DNA of 64,000 nucleotides from contig CP012068.1 in the NCBI GenBank assembly GCA_001189495.1, forward strand, positions 620,001-684,000, in the 5' to 3' direction. Shown piece after piece: positions 19,784-28,513 of the stretch. Position 1 is the stretch's first letter, and every line of letters begins with the position of its first letter. The notes under the pieces were generated by a model. That model worked only from the letters and a program-made list of their open reading frames with translations, ran no database searches and had not been told where the DNA came from. This stretch comes from Eubacterium sulci ATCC 35585. Its GTDB lineage: Bacteria > Bacillota > Clostridia > Peptostreptococcales > Anaerovoracaceae. The position numbers were made by a program, and so were the translations under genes.

Positions 19784-21507
19784 TGGAAAAGATTTTAGGC
19801 GACAAGATAAAGCTGCTTAGATTTGTTAAGAAAATCAGCAAATCATCAGCGACGCTTGAGGAGATACGCAGTGAAAACGAAATAGTGGAATGCAAGGGCT
19901 GCGGATTTCAGGCGCCAAAGAACGAGTGGAGAGACAATCTATACGAATGTCCTGAGTGCGGTAAGTATAAGAATATCGCAGCTAGAGTGCGCATCAAGTA
20001 CATCTGCGATGAGGACAGCTTCAGAGAGTTCGGAAGATGGATAAAGGGGTATAATCCGCTCGATTTTCCTGAATACGATAACAAGCTTTCAGAGATGGAA
20101 AAGAAGACTGATATGCCTGAGGCTGTGGTCACCGGAACCTGCAAGATAGACGGACACAAAGCAGTTATCTGTGTCATGGATTCGAGGTTTATGATGGCCA
20201 GCATGGGCATGGCTGTAGGTGAGAAGGTTACAAGGGCTGTTGAATATGCGACCAAGAAAAAACTTCCACTGGTAATTTTTTCAGCTTCTGGAGGCGCAAG
20301 AATGCAGGAGGGAATGCTATCTCTGATGCAGATGGCAAAAACCTCAGCCGCTATTGGTAAGCTACGCGAGGCGGGAGGGCTATTCATTTCGGTTATGACA
20401 AATCCGACAACGGGTGGCGTCACGGCGAGCTTTGCTTCCCTCGGCGATATTCAGCTTGCAGAGCCTGGAGCGCTTATTGGCTTTGCGGGTCCTAGGGTCA
20501 TTAGTCAAACTATCGGCGAAAAGCTCCCTGAGGGTTTCCAGAGCGCGGAATTCCTCTATGAGCACGGTCTCTTGGACAGGGTAGTTCCAAGAGCAGAGCT
20601 GAAAAGCTACATCGCTAAACTCATTTCGCTCCACCAAAAAGGAAAGAAGGCTCAGCTCGCTTCTTCAGACAAAAAAGAATTAGCTAGAGAACTGGATGAA
20701 ACGCTTTCAAGTCGCAGTGCAGATGAACGTGTTTTGATAGCGAGAATCGAGACTAGGCCTACAGGCAGAGATTATATTGATAGACTAATTTCTGACTTCT
20801 GTGAGTTTGGAGGAGATAGACTTCATGGAGAGGATGTCTCAATTGTTGGAGGCGTCGGAAGATTTCACGGAGTACCTGTAGTAGTTATAGCTCAGGAGCG
20901 TGGAAAGAGCCTTGATGAGAAGATAAGTCACAGATTCGGAATGCCAAATCCTGAAGGTTATCGCAAGGCAGAAAGGCTCATGAAACACGCGGAGAGATTC
21001 GGACTTCCCATCATTACTTTTGTTGATACTCCTGGAGCATATCCTGGAAAGGAAGCCGAGGAAAACGGTCAAGGCAGTGCGATTGCTCATTGCTTGCTAA
21101 CTCTTAGCAGACTTAGAGTGCCGGTTGTAAATGTATTCATCGGTGAAGGTGGAAGTGGAGGCGCCCTTGCTATAGGCTTTGGCGACTGTATGATAATGCT
21201 AGAGAACAGCGTATTTTCAATACTATCACCAGAGGGATTTGCCTCGATTTTGTACAAGGACTCCTCAAGATGGAAGGAAGCCTGCGAGAACATGAAGATG
21301 ACAGCGCCAGAACTCAAGAAAATGGGAATCTGCGACTGCGTTATCAAAGAGGATGGTGAAGGTGCACACGAAAATAGTGAGCCAGTATTTAAGAGACTAG
21401 ATGCTGCACTTGCAGGAAATCTCGCAAGACTTATGAAGATAAGTGGCGAGGATATCGTAAAGCAGAGATATCACAGGCTGCGTAAGGTCGGAAAGGAACT
21501 TATTTAG
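19783..21507 (+). CDS. accDA: Fused acetyl-CoA carboxylase carboxyltransferase (AccD-AccA)
   Basis: A 574-residue fusion. The N-terminal half is AccD (beta) with a four-Cys zinc site (Cys36, 39, 55, 58) and the carboxyltransferase crotonase fold (SASGGARMQEG, MTNPTTGGVTASF). The C-terminal half, from about residue 300, is AccA (alpha) with GGDRLHGED, the TPGAYPGKEAEENGQ loop and GEGGSGGALAIGFGD. Together they move the carboxyl group from biotin to acetyl-CoA to give malonyl-CoA. Most bacteria encode the two separately; fusion fixes the stoichiometry. No internal stop or frameshift is visible. Confidence 0.95.
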   Translation: MEKILGDKIKLLRFVKKISKSSATLEEIRSENEIVECKGCGFQAPKNEWRDNLYECPECGKYKNIAARVRIKYICDEDSFREFGRWIKGYNPLDFPEYDNKLSEMEKKTDMPEAVVTGTCKIDGHKAVICVMDSRFMMASMGMAVGEKVTRAVEYATKKKLPLVIFSASGGARMQEGMLSLMQMAKTSAAIGKLREAGGLFISVMTNPTTGGVTASFASLGDIQLAEPGALIGFAGPRVISQTIGEKLPEGFQSAEFLYEHGLLDRVVPRAELKSYIAKLISLHQKGKKAQLASSDKKELARELDETLSSRSADERVLIARIETRPTGRDYIDRLISDFCEFGGDRLHGEDVSIVGGVGRFHGVPVVVIAQERGKSLDEKISHRFGMPNPEGYRKAERLMKHAERFGLPIITFVDTPGAYPGKEAEENGQGSAIAHCLLTLSRLRVPVVNVFIGEGGSGGALAIGFGDCMIMLENSVFSILSPEGFASILYKDSSRWKEACENMKMTAPELKKMGICDCVIKEDGEGAHENSEPVFKRLDAALAGNLARLMKISGEDIVKQRYHRLRKVGKELI

Positions 21508-21508
21508 G

Positions 21509-22450
21509 ATGATGAAAGAAAAGCTTGCTATGAAATTTATAGGAACTGGTCTTGCTCACGGCAAGAAAAAGGTTCTAAACGACGACCTGGCTAAGATCAT
21601 GGACACAAGTGACGAGTGGATTAGAGAAAAGAGCGGTATCGAAAGCAGATGGTTTGCAGATGGGCAAAGCAATGCAGATATCGCTTGCGAAGCATCTCTT
21701 AAGGCTATAGAGGAATCAGGGCTTTCTGCTCGCGATATAGATGCGGTAATCGTATGCACATTTACAGCAGATAAGGCAACTCCAGGAGTTGCTACAGAAC
21801 TTTGCGGTATGCTCGGGCTAAGAGAGGATGTGCTTGCTACAGATGTAAACGGTGCTTGCTCAGGCTTCATATACGGAGCAATTGTAGCAAATGCACTTCT
21901 TCATACAGGAAGCTACCAGAACATTTTGCTGGTCGGAAGTGAAACTATAAGCAGCTTCATGAGCATGAAGGACAGAGGGACAGATGTGCTCTTTGGAGAC
22001 GGTGCTGGCGCTGCCGTATGTACATTGAGAGAGGATGCCTTCTTTGCACACCTAGAAGGTGTAATTTCAGATTCTGAGGTCCTATACTGCGAGAGATTTG
22101 AGCAGAGAATCAGCATGCAGGGTCAAGAGGTCTATAGATTTGCAGTAAATAAGATTCCGGAGGTAACTCAGGAGCTACTAGATCAAAACGGTGTGCATAA
22201 GGATGATGTTGACTTCTTCATCTTCCATCAAGCTAACAAGCGCATTATCAGAAGTATTGCCTCAAAGCTAGGCGTTCCTATTGAAAAATGCTTCATGGAT
22301 TTAGAGGAATATGGAAACACCTCGGCAGCCAGCGTTGCAATTGCAATGGCTGACATGAGGGACAAGGGCCTTCTTAAGCCCGGAATGCTAGCAGTAAGCG
22401 TTGGATTTGGCGCAGGACTAACTTATGGAGGAATGCTTTTTAGGGCATAA
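21509..22450 (+). CDS. fabH: Beta-ketoacyl-ACP synthase III
   Basis: A 313-residue thiolase-fold enzyme with the Cys-His-Asn triad in NGACSGFIYG, FHQANKRI and GNTSAASV. It starts chains by condensing acetyl-CoA with malonyl-ACP. The start could be 21509, 21512 or 21530; 21509 has aaggaac at a good distance, while 21530 begins MKFIGTG as in many homologues. It lies one base after the accDA stop. Confidence 0.95.
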   Translation: MMKEKLAMKFIGTGLAHGKKKVLNDDLAKIMDTSDEWIREKSGIESRWFADGQSNADIACEASLKAIEESGLSARDIDAVIVCTFTADKATPGVATELCGMLGLREDVLATDVNGACSGFIYGAIVANALLHTGSYQNILLVGSETISSFMSMKDRGTDVLFGDGAGAAVCTLREDAFFAHLEGVISDSEVLYCERFEQRISMQGQEVYRFAVNKIPEVTQELLDQNGVHKDDVDFFIFHQANKRIIRSIASKLGVPIEKCFMDLEEYGNTSAASVAIAMADMRDKGLLKPGMLAVSVGFGAGLTYGGMLFRA

Positions 22451-22461
22451 GGGGATTGAAT

Positions 22462-23388
22462 ATGAATTTAAATAAAATTTTTGATATAGAATTTCCTATT
22501 TTTCAGGGAGGAATGGCTCAGGTTGCTACGGGTTCTTTTGCAGCCGATGTATCAAATGCAGGTGCCATGGGGATCATCGGTACTGGAGCTATGAATGCCG
22601 AGATGTTAAAGGCCGAAATCGATGCTGTTAGAGCAAAGACGGATAGACCATTTGGCATCAACCTAATGATGATGAATCCCGATGTTGAAAGAATGGCAGA
22701 TGTCATCGCTGAGTCTGGCGCATCACTTGTAACAACTGGTGCAGGAAATCCTGGCAAGTATATCGAACTTTGGAAGAGCAAGGGCATCAAAGTGTTCCCT
22801 GTTGTTTCATCGGTTGCACTTGCTAAGAGACTTGAATCTATGGGTGCTGATGGCATGATAGCTGAAGGCTGCGAAAGCGGCGGACACATCGGCGAAATCA
22901 CAACCATGGTTTTGGTTCCGCAGATTGTAGATGCAGTGAGCGTTCCAGTTGTAGCTGCTGGTGGTATAGCTGGCGGACGTCAGATGGCGGCTTCTGAGAT
23001 CCTTGGAGCTACGGGAATTCAGGTCGGCACTGTACTGCTTGCAAGCGAGGAGTGTCCTATCCACCAAAACTATAAGGATGCCGTTATCAAGGCAAAGGAT
23101 AGAAGCACTATCGTTACTGGCAGAAACTCAGGAGCCCCTGTTAGAGTCATTAAAAATCCAATGGCTCAGGAGTACCTAGAGCGTGAAAAGGCGGGTGCAG
23201 ACCTTATGGAGCTCGAAAAATATACGCTCGGCGCACTTAGAAGAGCTGTCCACGAAGGTGATGTCAAGAGAGGCTCACTGATGGCTGGGCAGGTGTCAGC
23301 GCTCGTCAAAGAAGTGAAACCACTTCGCAGTATTTTCGAGCAAATGATGAGAGAATATGAGGAATGTAAGAATGAGTTTTGCAAATAG
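22462..23388 (+). CDS. fabK: Enoyl-ACP reductase II (FMN-dependent FabK)
   Basis: A 308-residue TIM-barrel flavoprotein: FPIFQGGMAQVATG near the start, then VVAAGGIAGGRQMAA and GIQVGT at the phosphate-binding end. FabK reduces the enoyl-ACP double bond with NAD(P)H and FMN in place of FabI, and makes its hosts insensitive to triclosan. A TTG at 22456 is in frame, but the ATG at 22462 has aagggg 7 bases ahead. The adjacent gene is a paralogue. Confidence 0.93.
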   Translation: MNLNKIFDIEFPIFQGGMAQVATGSFAADVSNAGAMGIIGTGAMNAEMLKAEIDAVRAKTDRPFGINLMMMNPDVERMADVIAESGASLVTTGAGNPGKYIELWKSKGIKVFPVVSSVALAKRLESMGADGMIAEGCESGGHIGEITTMVLVPQIVDAVSVPVVAAGGIAGGRQMAASEILGATGIQVGTVLLASEECPIHQNYKDAVIKAKDRSTIVTGRNSGAPVRVIKNPMAQEYLEREKAGADLMELEKYTLGALRRAVHEGDVKRGSLMAGQVSALVKEVKPLRSIFEQMMREYEECKNEFCK

Positions 23389-24427
23389 AGCGTCTGCTAA
23401 AGTTTTTAGGGATAAGCTCGAAATTCCAGTTATTCAGGGCGGTATGGGAGTTGGTATATCCATGGGAAAGCTCGCCGGAAGCGTCGCAGCTTGCGGTGGT
23501 ATGGGTGTTATTTCAACTGCTTTGATCGGCTTTCGTGAGGAAGATTTCTATCAGAATCATGTAGAGGCTGATGTGCGTGCCCTTAGAAAAGAGATACAAA
23601 TCGCTAAGGAAATTGCTAATGGTAGAGGAATGATAGCCATAAATGCTATGACTGTAACTACTGACTATAGGGAATGTATCGAGGCTGCTGTCAGGGAAGG
23701 AATAGATGCGATCATATCAGGTGCTGGGCTCCCCCTTGCCCTACCTGAACTAGTTGATGGCAAAGATGTCCTAATAGCTCCGATTGTCTCGAGTGCCAAG
23801 GCGGCAGCTTTGATCATGAGAAGCTGGAATAAAAAATGTGAAAGAAAACCCGACTTCATAGTTGTTGAAGGTTCGGGAGCAGGCGGACATCTAGGCTTTA
23901 AGAAGGAGGAATTGCTCGAGAAAAGCTATAAGCCTCTAACTGAGATAGTCTCAGATGTCGTGAATGTCTGTGGAGATATACCTGTCTTTGCTGCAGGAGG
24001 CATCTTTGATGCAGATGACATCAAAAAGGTACTTAAGTGTGGTGCTTACGGCGTGCAGATAGGAACAAGATTCATCGCCTGTGAAGAGTGCGATGCAAGT
24101 CAGGGATTTAAGGATAAAATCGTGAAAGCGAAGGCCGAGGATTTAAAAATCATACAAAGTCCTGTAGGGCTTCCAGGAAGAGCACTTAAATCAGCTCTTC
24201 ACAAGCAGGTCGAAAAGGAAGGTAGAAAAGCGCCAAGTCGCTGCATAAATTGCATAAGTACATGCGATCCTAAGACGACGCCGTACTGCATAAGCGCAGC
24301 TTTGATAGCAGGATTTAATGGAGACGAAGAAAATGGACTTTTCTTCAGCGGTGAAAACTGCGGAAGAATAGATAAAATAGTTAAAGTCAAGGACCTTATG
24401 GATGAACTGTCAAAGGGATTTGAATAA
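23372..24427 (+). CDS. FabK/nitronate monooxygenase-family flavoprotein, second copy
   Basis: A 351-residue FMN TIM-barrel protein related to FabK: IPVIQGGMGVGISMGKLAGSV at the start, VVEGSGAGGHLG, PVFAAGGIFDADDI and GVQIGTRFIACEE. It has a C-terminal Cys-rich segment (CINCISTCDPKTTPYC, about residues 293-308) lacking in FabK. It may be a nitronate monooxygenase-type enzyme or an oxidoreductase acting on unsaturated acyl chains; placement in the FAS operon favours a lipid role, but that is inference. The start is 23372 (SD tgagga), 17 bases inside fabK; a longer frame from 23357 lacks support. Confidence 0.8.
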   Translation: MSFANRASAKVFRDKLEIPVIQGGMGVGISMGKLAGSVAACGGMGVISTALIGFREEDFYQNHVEADVRALRKEIQIAKEIANGRGMIAINAMTVTTDYRECIEAAVREGIDAIISGAGLPLALPELVDGKDVLIAPIVSSAKAAALIMRSWNKKCERKPDFIVVEGSGAGGHLGFKKEELLEKSYKPLTEIVSDVVNVCGDIPVFAAGGIFDADDIKKVLKCGAYGVQIGTRFIACEECDASQGFKDKIVKAKAEDLKIIQSPVGLPGRALKSALHKQVEKEGRKAPSRCINCISTCDPKTTPYCISAALIAGFNGDEENGLFFSGENCGRIDKIVKVKDLMDELSKGFE

Positions 24428-24448
24428 ATATTAAGCGAGGAGAACAAA

Positions 24449-25372
24449 ATGAAAACAGCTTTTTTATTTGCTGGACAGGGAAGTCAGAAGCCAGGGATGG
24501 GCAGAGATTTGTACGCTGAGTTTGAAGGATTTAAAAATTGCTTTGACAAACTGCCAGCTGAGCAGAGAAGCATCGCATTTGATGGAAGCATGGAGGAACT
24601 TTCTCAGACCCAAAATACGCAAGTCATTCTCTTGGCTTTCGGTATGGGAATTTACAGCGTACTAAAAGAGAACGGAGTTAAACCTGATTTTGCAGCAGGT
24701 CTAAGTCTTGGAGAATACACAGCTTTATGCAGTGCGGGCGTTTTTGAATACGAGGATGCGCTAAAGCTCGTTCAGTTTAGAGCAAACGAGATGGTTAAGG
24801 CATCAAAGGACGTAGATTCAAGCATGGCAGCTGTCCTTGGACTTGAGCAGGAGCCGCTTGCTGAGTGCTGCAAGCAGGCATCAAATGGGGACAAAAAGGC
24901 AGAGATAACCAATGTCAACTGTCCTGGTCAGATTGTAATTTCGGGTGAGGCTTCAGCAGTAGCTAAGGCATCTGAGCTCGCTCTAGAAAAGGGTGCAAGA
25001 AGGGTTATGCCACTATCAGTTTCAGGACCGTTCCACACATCATACATGAAGCCAGTCGGAGATGCTCTTCTTGAGAAGACCAAGGAATTTAAGCTAGGCA
25101 AAGCAGAGTTTCCTGTTTTGTTCAACTACACAGGAGATGTGAAGCAGGCAGATGAGTCAATCTCAGAGCTTCTATCAAAACAGGTTCAGTCTGGTGTACT
25201 GATGGAGAAGATAATCAGAAAGCTAATAGAGCTTGGGGTTACAAACTTTGTTGAGATAGGCCCAGGAAATGCACTGTCTGGATTTGTCAAAAAAGTAGAT
25301 CGCTCGGTGAAGACAATTAGCATTACTACAGCTGATGAGCTTCGCCAGGCCATTGAAGAGTTAGGAAGGTAA
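24449..25372 (+). CDS. fabD: Malonyl-CoA:ACP transacylase
   Basis: A 307-residue acyltransferase. It starts MKTAFLFAGQGSQKPGMGRD and has the nucleophile elbow GLSLGEYTALC (Ser about 92) and the catalytic His in SGPFHTSYM. It loads malonyl groups onto ACP for chain extension. The SD is gcgaggag. Sequence length and motifs are those of FabD. Confidence 0.95.
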   Translation: MKTAFLFAGQGSQKPGMGRDLYAEFEGFKNCFDKLPAEQRSIAFDGSMEELSQTQNTQVILLAFGMGIYSVLKENGVKPDFAAGLSLGEYTALCSAGVFEYEDALKLVQFRANEMVKASKDVDSSMAAVLGLEQEPLAECCKQASNGDKKAEITNVNCPGQIVISGEASAVAKASELALEKGARRVMPLSVSGPFHTSYMKPVGDALLEKTKEFKLGKAEFPVLFNYTGDVKQADESISELLSKQVQSGVLMEKIIRKLIELGVTNFVEIGPGNALSGFVKKVDRSVKTISITTADELRQAIEELGR

Positions 25373-25377
25373 TCGAT

Positions 25378-26115
25378 ATGGGAAATAGAGTTGCAATAGT
25401 TACAGGTGCCGGAAGAGGTATCGGAAGAGAGGCTGCGGTAAAGCTAGCTCAAAGCGGTGTTGATGTCGTAATCAACTACAGCAGAAGTGAGGATGCTGCT
25501 CTAGAGACAAAGAGACTCTGTGAGGAGGCAGGAGCTAAGGCTATCCTAGCAAAGGGTGATGTCTCAAATGAAGAGGAGTGCAAGGCTATCGTAGATCTTG
25601 CTATAAGCGAGCTAGGAAGACTTGATATACTTGTAAACAACGCTGGTATCACAAGGGATGGACTTGGCGTGAGAATGAGTGCAGAGGACTTTGATAGCGT
25701 CGTAAAGACCAATCTCTACGGACCTTTCTATATGATCAAAGCAGCTGCGTCTGTGATGATGAGAAAAAGATTCGGAAGAATAGTAAACGTTTCATCTGTC
25801 ACAGGAATCGTTGGAAATGCAGGCCAGGTAAACTATGCTGCAGCAAAGGCTGGAATCATCGGAATGACAAAGAGCTTTGCTAGAGAGCTGGCAGGCAGAG
25901 GCGTTACTGTAAATGCTGTTGCACCAGGATTTATTAGCACTGCAATGACAGATGCTATCCCAGAAGAGGCAGCAGAAAAGCTCCAGAGTAACATTCCTAT
26001 GGGAAGAGCTGGAACTACAGCAGATGTCGCAAGTGCAATTCTATTTTTGACGACTGAAGAGTCAGGATATATCACTGGAGAGGTTCTCAAGGTCGATGGC
26101 GGAATGGCCATGTAG
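25378..26115 (+). CDS. fabG: 3-oxoacyl-ACP reductase
   Basis: A 245-residue SDR with GAGRGIG, the NNAG motif (VNNAGITRDGL), Ser in VSSVTGIVGNAGQ and YAAAK. It reduces 3-oxoacyl-ACP with NADPH. Its place between fabD and fabF, and the typical NNAGITRD segment, identify it as the operon FabG, unlike the SDR at 215-940. Confidence 0.95.
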   Translation: MGNRVAIVTGAGRGIGREAAVKLAQSGVDVVINYSRSEDAALETKRLCEEAGAKAILAKGDVSNEEECKAIVDLAISELGRLDILVNNAGITRDGLGVRMSAEDFDSVVKTNLYGPFYMIKAAASVMMRKRFGRIVNVSSVTGIVGNAGQVNYAAAKAGIIGMTKSFARELAGRGVTVNAVAPGFISTAMTDAIPEEAAEKLQSNIPMGRAGTTADVASAILFLTTEESGYITGEVLKVDGGMAM

Positions 26116-26124
26116 GAGGAAATT

Positions 26125-27357
26125 ATGAAGAGAAGAGTTGTTGTTACAGGTATCGGAGCAGTTTCCCCTATAGGAATTGGAAGCTCAAATATGTGGGAAA
26201 ATGCCAAGACTGGAAAGCTAGGTATAGATTTCATTACTCAGTTTGACACTGAGGAATCAAAGGTAAAAATCGCAGGCGAGGTTAAGGACTTTGACCCTTG
26301 CGAAATCATGGACAAGATGGAAGCTAGAAGAACAGCTAGATTCACGCAGTTTGCTCTCTATGCTGCAGAGGAGGCTTTCAAGCAGAGCGGTCTTGATATG
26401 TCAAAAGAGGATGCGCTGAGATGCGGTGTAAATGTTGCTAGTGGAATCGGTGGACTTCCAGTAATTCAGCGTGAATGCCTAAGAGGGGATAAGCACGGAT
26501 ATGATAGAGTTTCACCTCTATTTGTTCCATCAAGCATAACTAACATGGCAGCAGGAATGATTGCAATCAAGCTCGGATTTAAGGGAAGCTGTACCTGCGT
26601 TGTTACAGCCTGCGCTTCAGCTTCAGATTCAATAGGAGCAGCCTTCCACTATATCAGAGATGGATACTCGGATGTAATGGCTTGTGGAGGTGCAGAAAGC
26701 TGTATCTGCGAGCTAGGAATAGGTGGATTTGCTTCTATGAAGGCACTTTCTGACTCAGACAATCCAGCACGTGCATCAATTCCTTTTGATAAGGAGAGAA
26801 GTGGCTTTGTTATGGGTGAGGGAAGCGGAATCCTAATCCTTGAAGAGTATGAGCATGCTGTTAAGAGAGGAGCAAAGATTCTTGGCGAAGTTGCTGGATA
26901 TGGAGCTAGCTGCGATGCGAACCATATGACTGCACCGCTTGAGGATGGTAGTGGAGCTGCTGACTGCATGACCTTAGCTATTAGAGATGCCGGAATTGAG
27001 CCTTGTGAAGTTGGATACATCAATGCTCATGGAACAGGAACACCGCTTAACGATAAGGGTGAGACCAAGGCAGTAAAGCTTGCCTTCGGTGAGCACAGCA
27101 AGGAACTTTTGATCTCATCAACAAAGTCCATGACAGGACACCTTCTTGGTGCGAGTGGAGCAATTGAAGCTGTAATGGCAATTAAGGCTCTAGAAGACCA
27201 ATTTGCACCTCCTACAGTAGGATATAAAGTGCCTGACGATGAGTGTGATTTAAAGATTTGTCCTAACGAAGGAGTAGCTTTTGACAGCGAATACGCTATG
27301 TCAAATTCACTCGGGTTTGGTGGACATAATGCGTCTTTGATTTTCAAGAGAGTTTAG
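26125..27357 (+). CDS. fabF: Beta-ketoacyl-ACP synthase II
   Basis: A 410-residue condensing enzyme with the Cys in VTACASASDSIGAA and two His in NAHGTGTPLND and STKSMTGHLLGA. It elongates acyl-ACP with malonyl-ACP. The SD taggagga overlaps the fabG stop. No fabB is present, so FabF probably performs all elongation steps. Confidence 0.96.
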   Translation: MKRRVVVTGIGAVSPIGIGSSNMWENAKTGKLGIDFITQFDTEESKVKIAGEVKDFDPCEIMDKMEARRTARFTQFALYAAEEAFKQSGLDMSKEDALRCGVNVASGIGGLPVIQRECLRGDKHGYDRVSPLFVPSSITNMAAGMIAIKLGFKGSCTCVVTACASASDSIGAAFHYIRDGYSDVMACGGAESCICELGIGGFASMKALSDSDNPARASIPFDKERSGFVMGEGSGILILEEYEHAVKRGAKILGEVAGYGASCDANHMTAPLEDGSGAADCMTLAIRDAGIEPCEVGYINAHGTGTPLNDKGETKAVKLAFGEHSKELLISSTKSMTGHLLGASGAIEAVMAIKALEDQFAPPTVGYKVPDDECDLKICPNEGVAFDSEYAMSNSLGFGGHNASLIFKRV

Positions 27358-27378
27358 TGTAAAATAAAGGAGATTAAG

Positions 27379-27804
27379 ATGACTCTTAATTCAGAACAGA
27401 TAAAAGAAATTCTTCCTCACAGATATCCTTTCCTTCTTGTCGACAGGATTACGGATATGGAGCCAGGTAAGTTTGCCAAGGGAATTAAGTGCGTATCTCA
27501 GAACGAAATGCACTTCCTAGGCCACTTTCCACAGAAGGCTGTCATGCCAGGGGTTTTAATCCTCGAGGCTTTGGCTCAGACTGGTGCTTGCGCACTTTTA
27601 TGCGCCGAGGAGAACAAAGGAAAGCTAGCCTTCTTCGGCGGAGTCAAAAACTGCCGATTTAAGAGACAGGTAGTTCCGGGGGATGTTTTGACGCTGGAAT
27701 GCGAAATCATTAAGAGCCGCGGTAACGTAGGCTTCGGAAATGTAGTTGCGACCGTAGATGGTGAAGTAGCTTGCAGTGGGGAGATTTCATTCGCAATAGG
27801 ATGA
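27379..27804 (+). CDS. fabZ: 3-hydroxyacyl-ACP dehydratase
   Basis: A 141-residue hot-dog-fold enzyme with the active-site helix and loop: [12 protein letters not shown] near the start and [20 protein letters not shown] with the catalytic Glu. It dehydrates 3-hydroxyacyl-ACP to trans-2-enoyl-ACP, the FabK substrate. FabZ is the only dehydratase in the operon; how unsaturated fatty acids are made is not shown (no FabA, FabM or FabN seen). Confidence 0.95.
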   Translation: MTLNSEQIKEILPHRYPFLLVDRITDMEPGKFAKGIKCVSQNEMHFLGHFPQKAVMPGVLILEALAQTGACALLCAEENKGKLAFFGGVKNCRFKRQVVPGDVLTLECEIIKSRGNVGFGNVVATVDGEVACSGEISFAIG

Positions 27805-27816
27805 TGGGAGAGATAT

Positions 27817-28299
27817 ATGCTGAAAGAAAATTTTTCGCATGTTTATGACAAATTCAAACTGCTCTTGTACGATAAGGCATTCAATGATGATAGTGACGAT
27901 GATGCACTATCTGCATTTGAGGTTATTTGCATGGAGATAATCACAGCCCTAAAAGAGCCAACTGTAAACGCATTTGCCGACGCAGCACATATGTCTTCGC
28001 CGAATGCGACATACAGAGTAAACAGCCTTATCAAAAAGGGATATATCAACAAGAAGCGCGGTGAAACCGACCGCAGAGAGTACTACCTCGAAGCGACCGA
28101 GAAGTACACCAAAAACTACGGTATGGTCTACGACTATATCGGAATCGTTTGCGACCGCATCAAGGAGAGATTCTCAGAGGAGGATGTCGAAAAACTCGAC
28201 GAAATTCTCGAAGTAGTTGCAAAGGAACTGACCCACGAGGCAGATAGCTTCCATAGCGTTGCGATTAGAAAACGCAAGCTAAAAGGCGTAAAAGCTTAG
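27817..28299 (+). CDS. MarR-family regulator, probable FabT-like fatty-acid repressor
   Basis: A 160-residue winged-helix protein. The recognition helix region is SSPNATYRVNSLIKKGYINKK, and the wing is GETDRREYYLEAT with the typical DRR motif. FabT, a MarR protein in streptococci and enterococci, binds acyl-ACP and represses FAS operons. In those species it is usually encoded near the front of the cluster; here it is the last gene. A FabT-like box upstream of acpP supports autoregulation of the whole operon, by inference. Confidence 0.75.
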   Translation: MLKENFSHVYDKFKLLLYDKAFNDDSDDDALSAFEVICMEIITALKEPTVNAFADAAHMSSPNATYRVNSLIKKGYINKKRGETDRREYYLEATEKYTKNYGMVYDYIGIVCDRIKERFSEEDVEKLDEILEVVAKELTHEADSFHSVAIRKRKLKGVKA

Positions 28300-28325
28300 A
28301 TAAATGTAGAATATGTAAACCAAAG

Positions 28326-28360
28326 TAGCAGCCTTGGCATATTGCCAGAGCTGCTATTTT
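28326..28360 (+). terminator. Terminator of the fatty-acid operon
   Basis: Stem tagcagc / gctgcta with an inner tggc / gcca stem, followed by TTTT. Confidence 0.85.
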
Positions 28361-28445
28361 GCATGTACAAAAGTTCACTTACCTTTGTGCGGTTATTTAG
28401 CCTGTAATAAAGCACAAAAGGAACTGAAACCGTTTAATCGATATG

Positions 28446-28477
28446 AATAAGAAAACCCCGTATCAGACAATACGGGG
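28446..28477 (-). terminator. Terminator of cstA (minus strand)
   Basis: A perfect 8-bp stem ccccgtat / atacgggg with a 6-base loop. On the minus strand it is followed by ttttctta, so it ends cstA transcripts; on the plus strand the trailing ctttat is weaker. Confidence 0.85.
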
Positions 28478-28513
28478 CTTTATACACTATGTATTTAATT
28501 TGATTAGAGATTA

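Noticed and set aside
19908-20423. 171-codon minus-strand frame inside accDA
   Set aside because: Mirror of the conserved carboxyltransferase; no start signal and no family resemblance.
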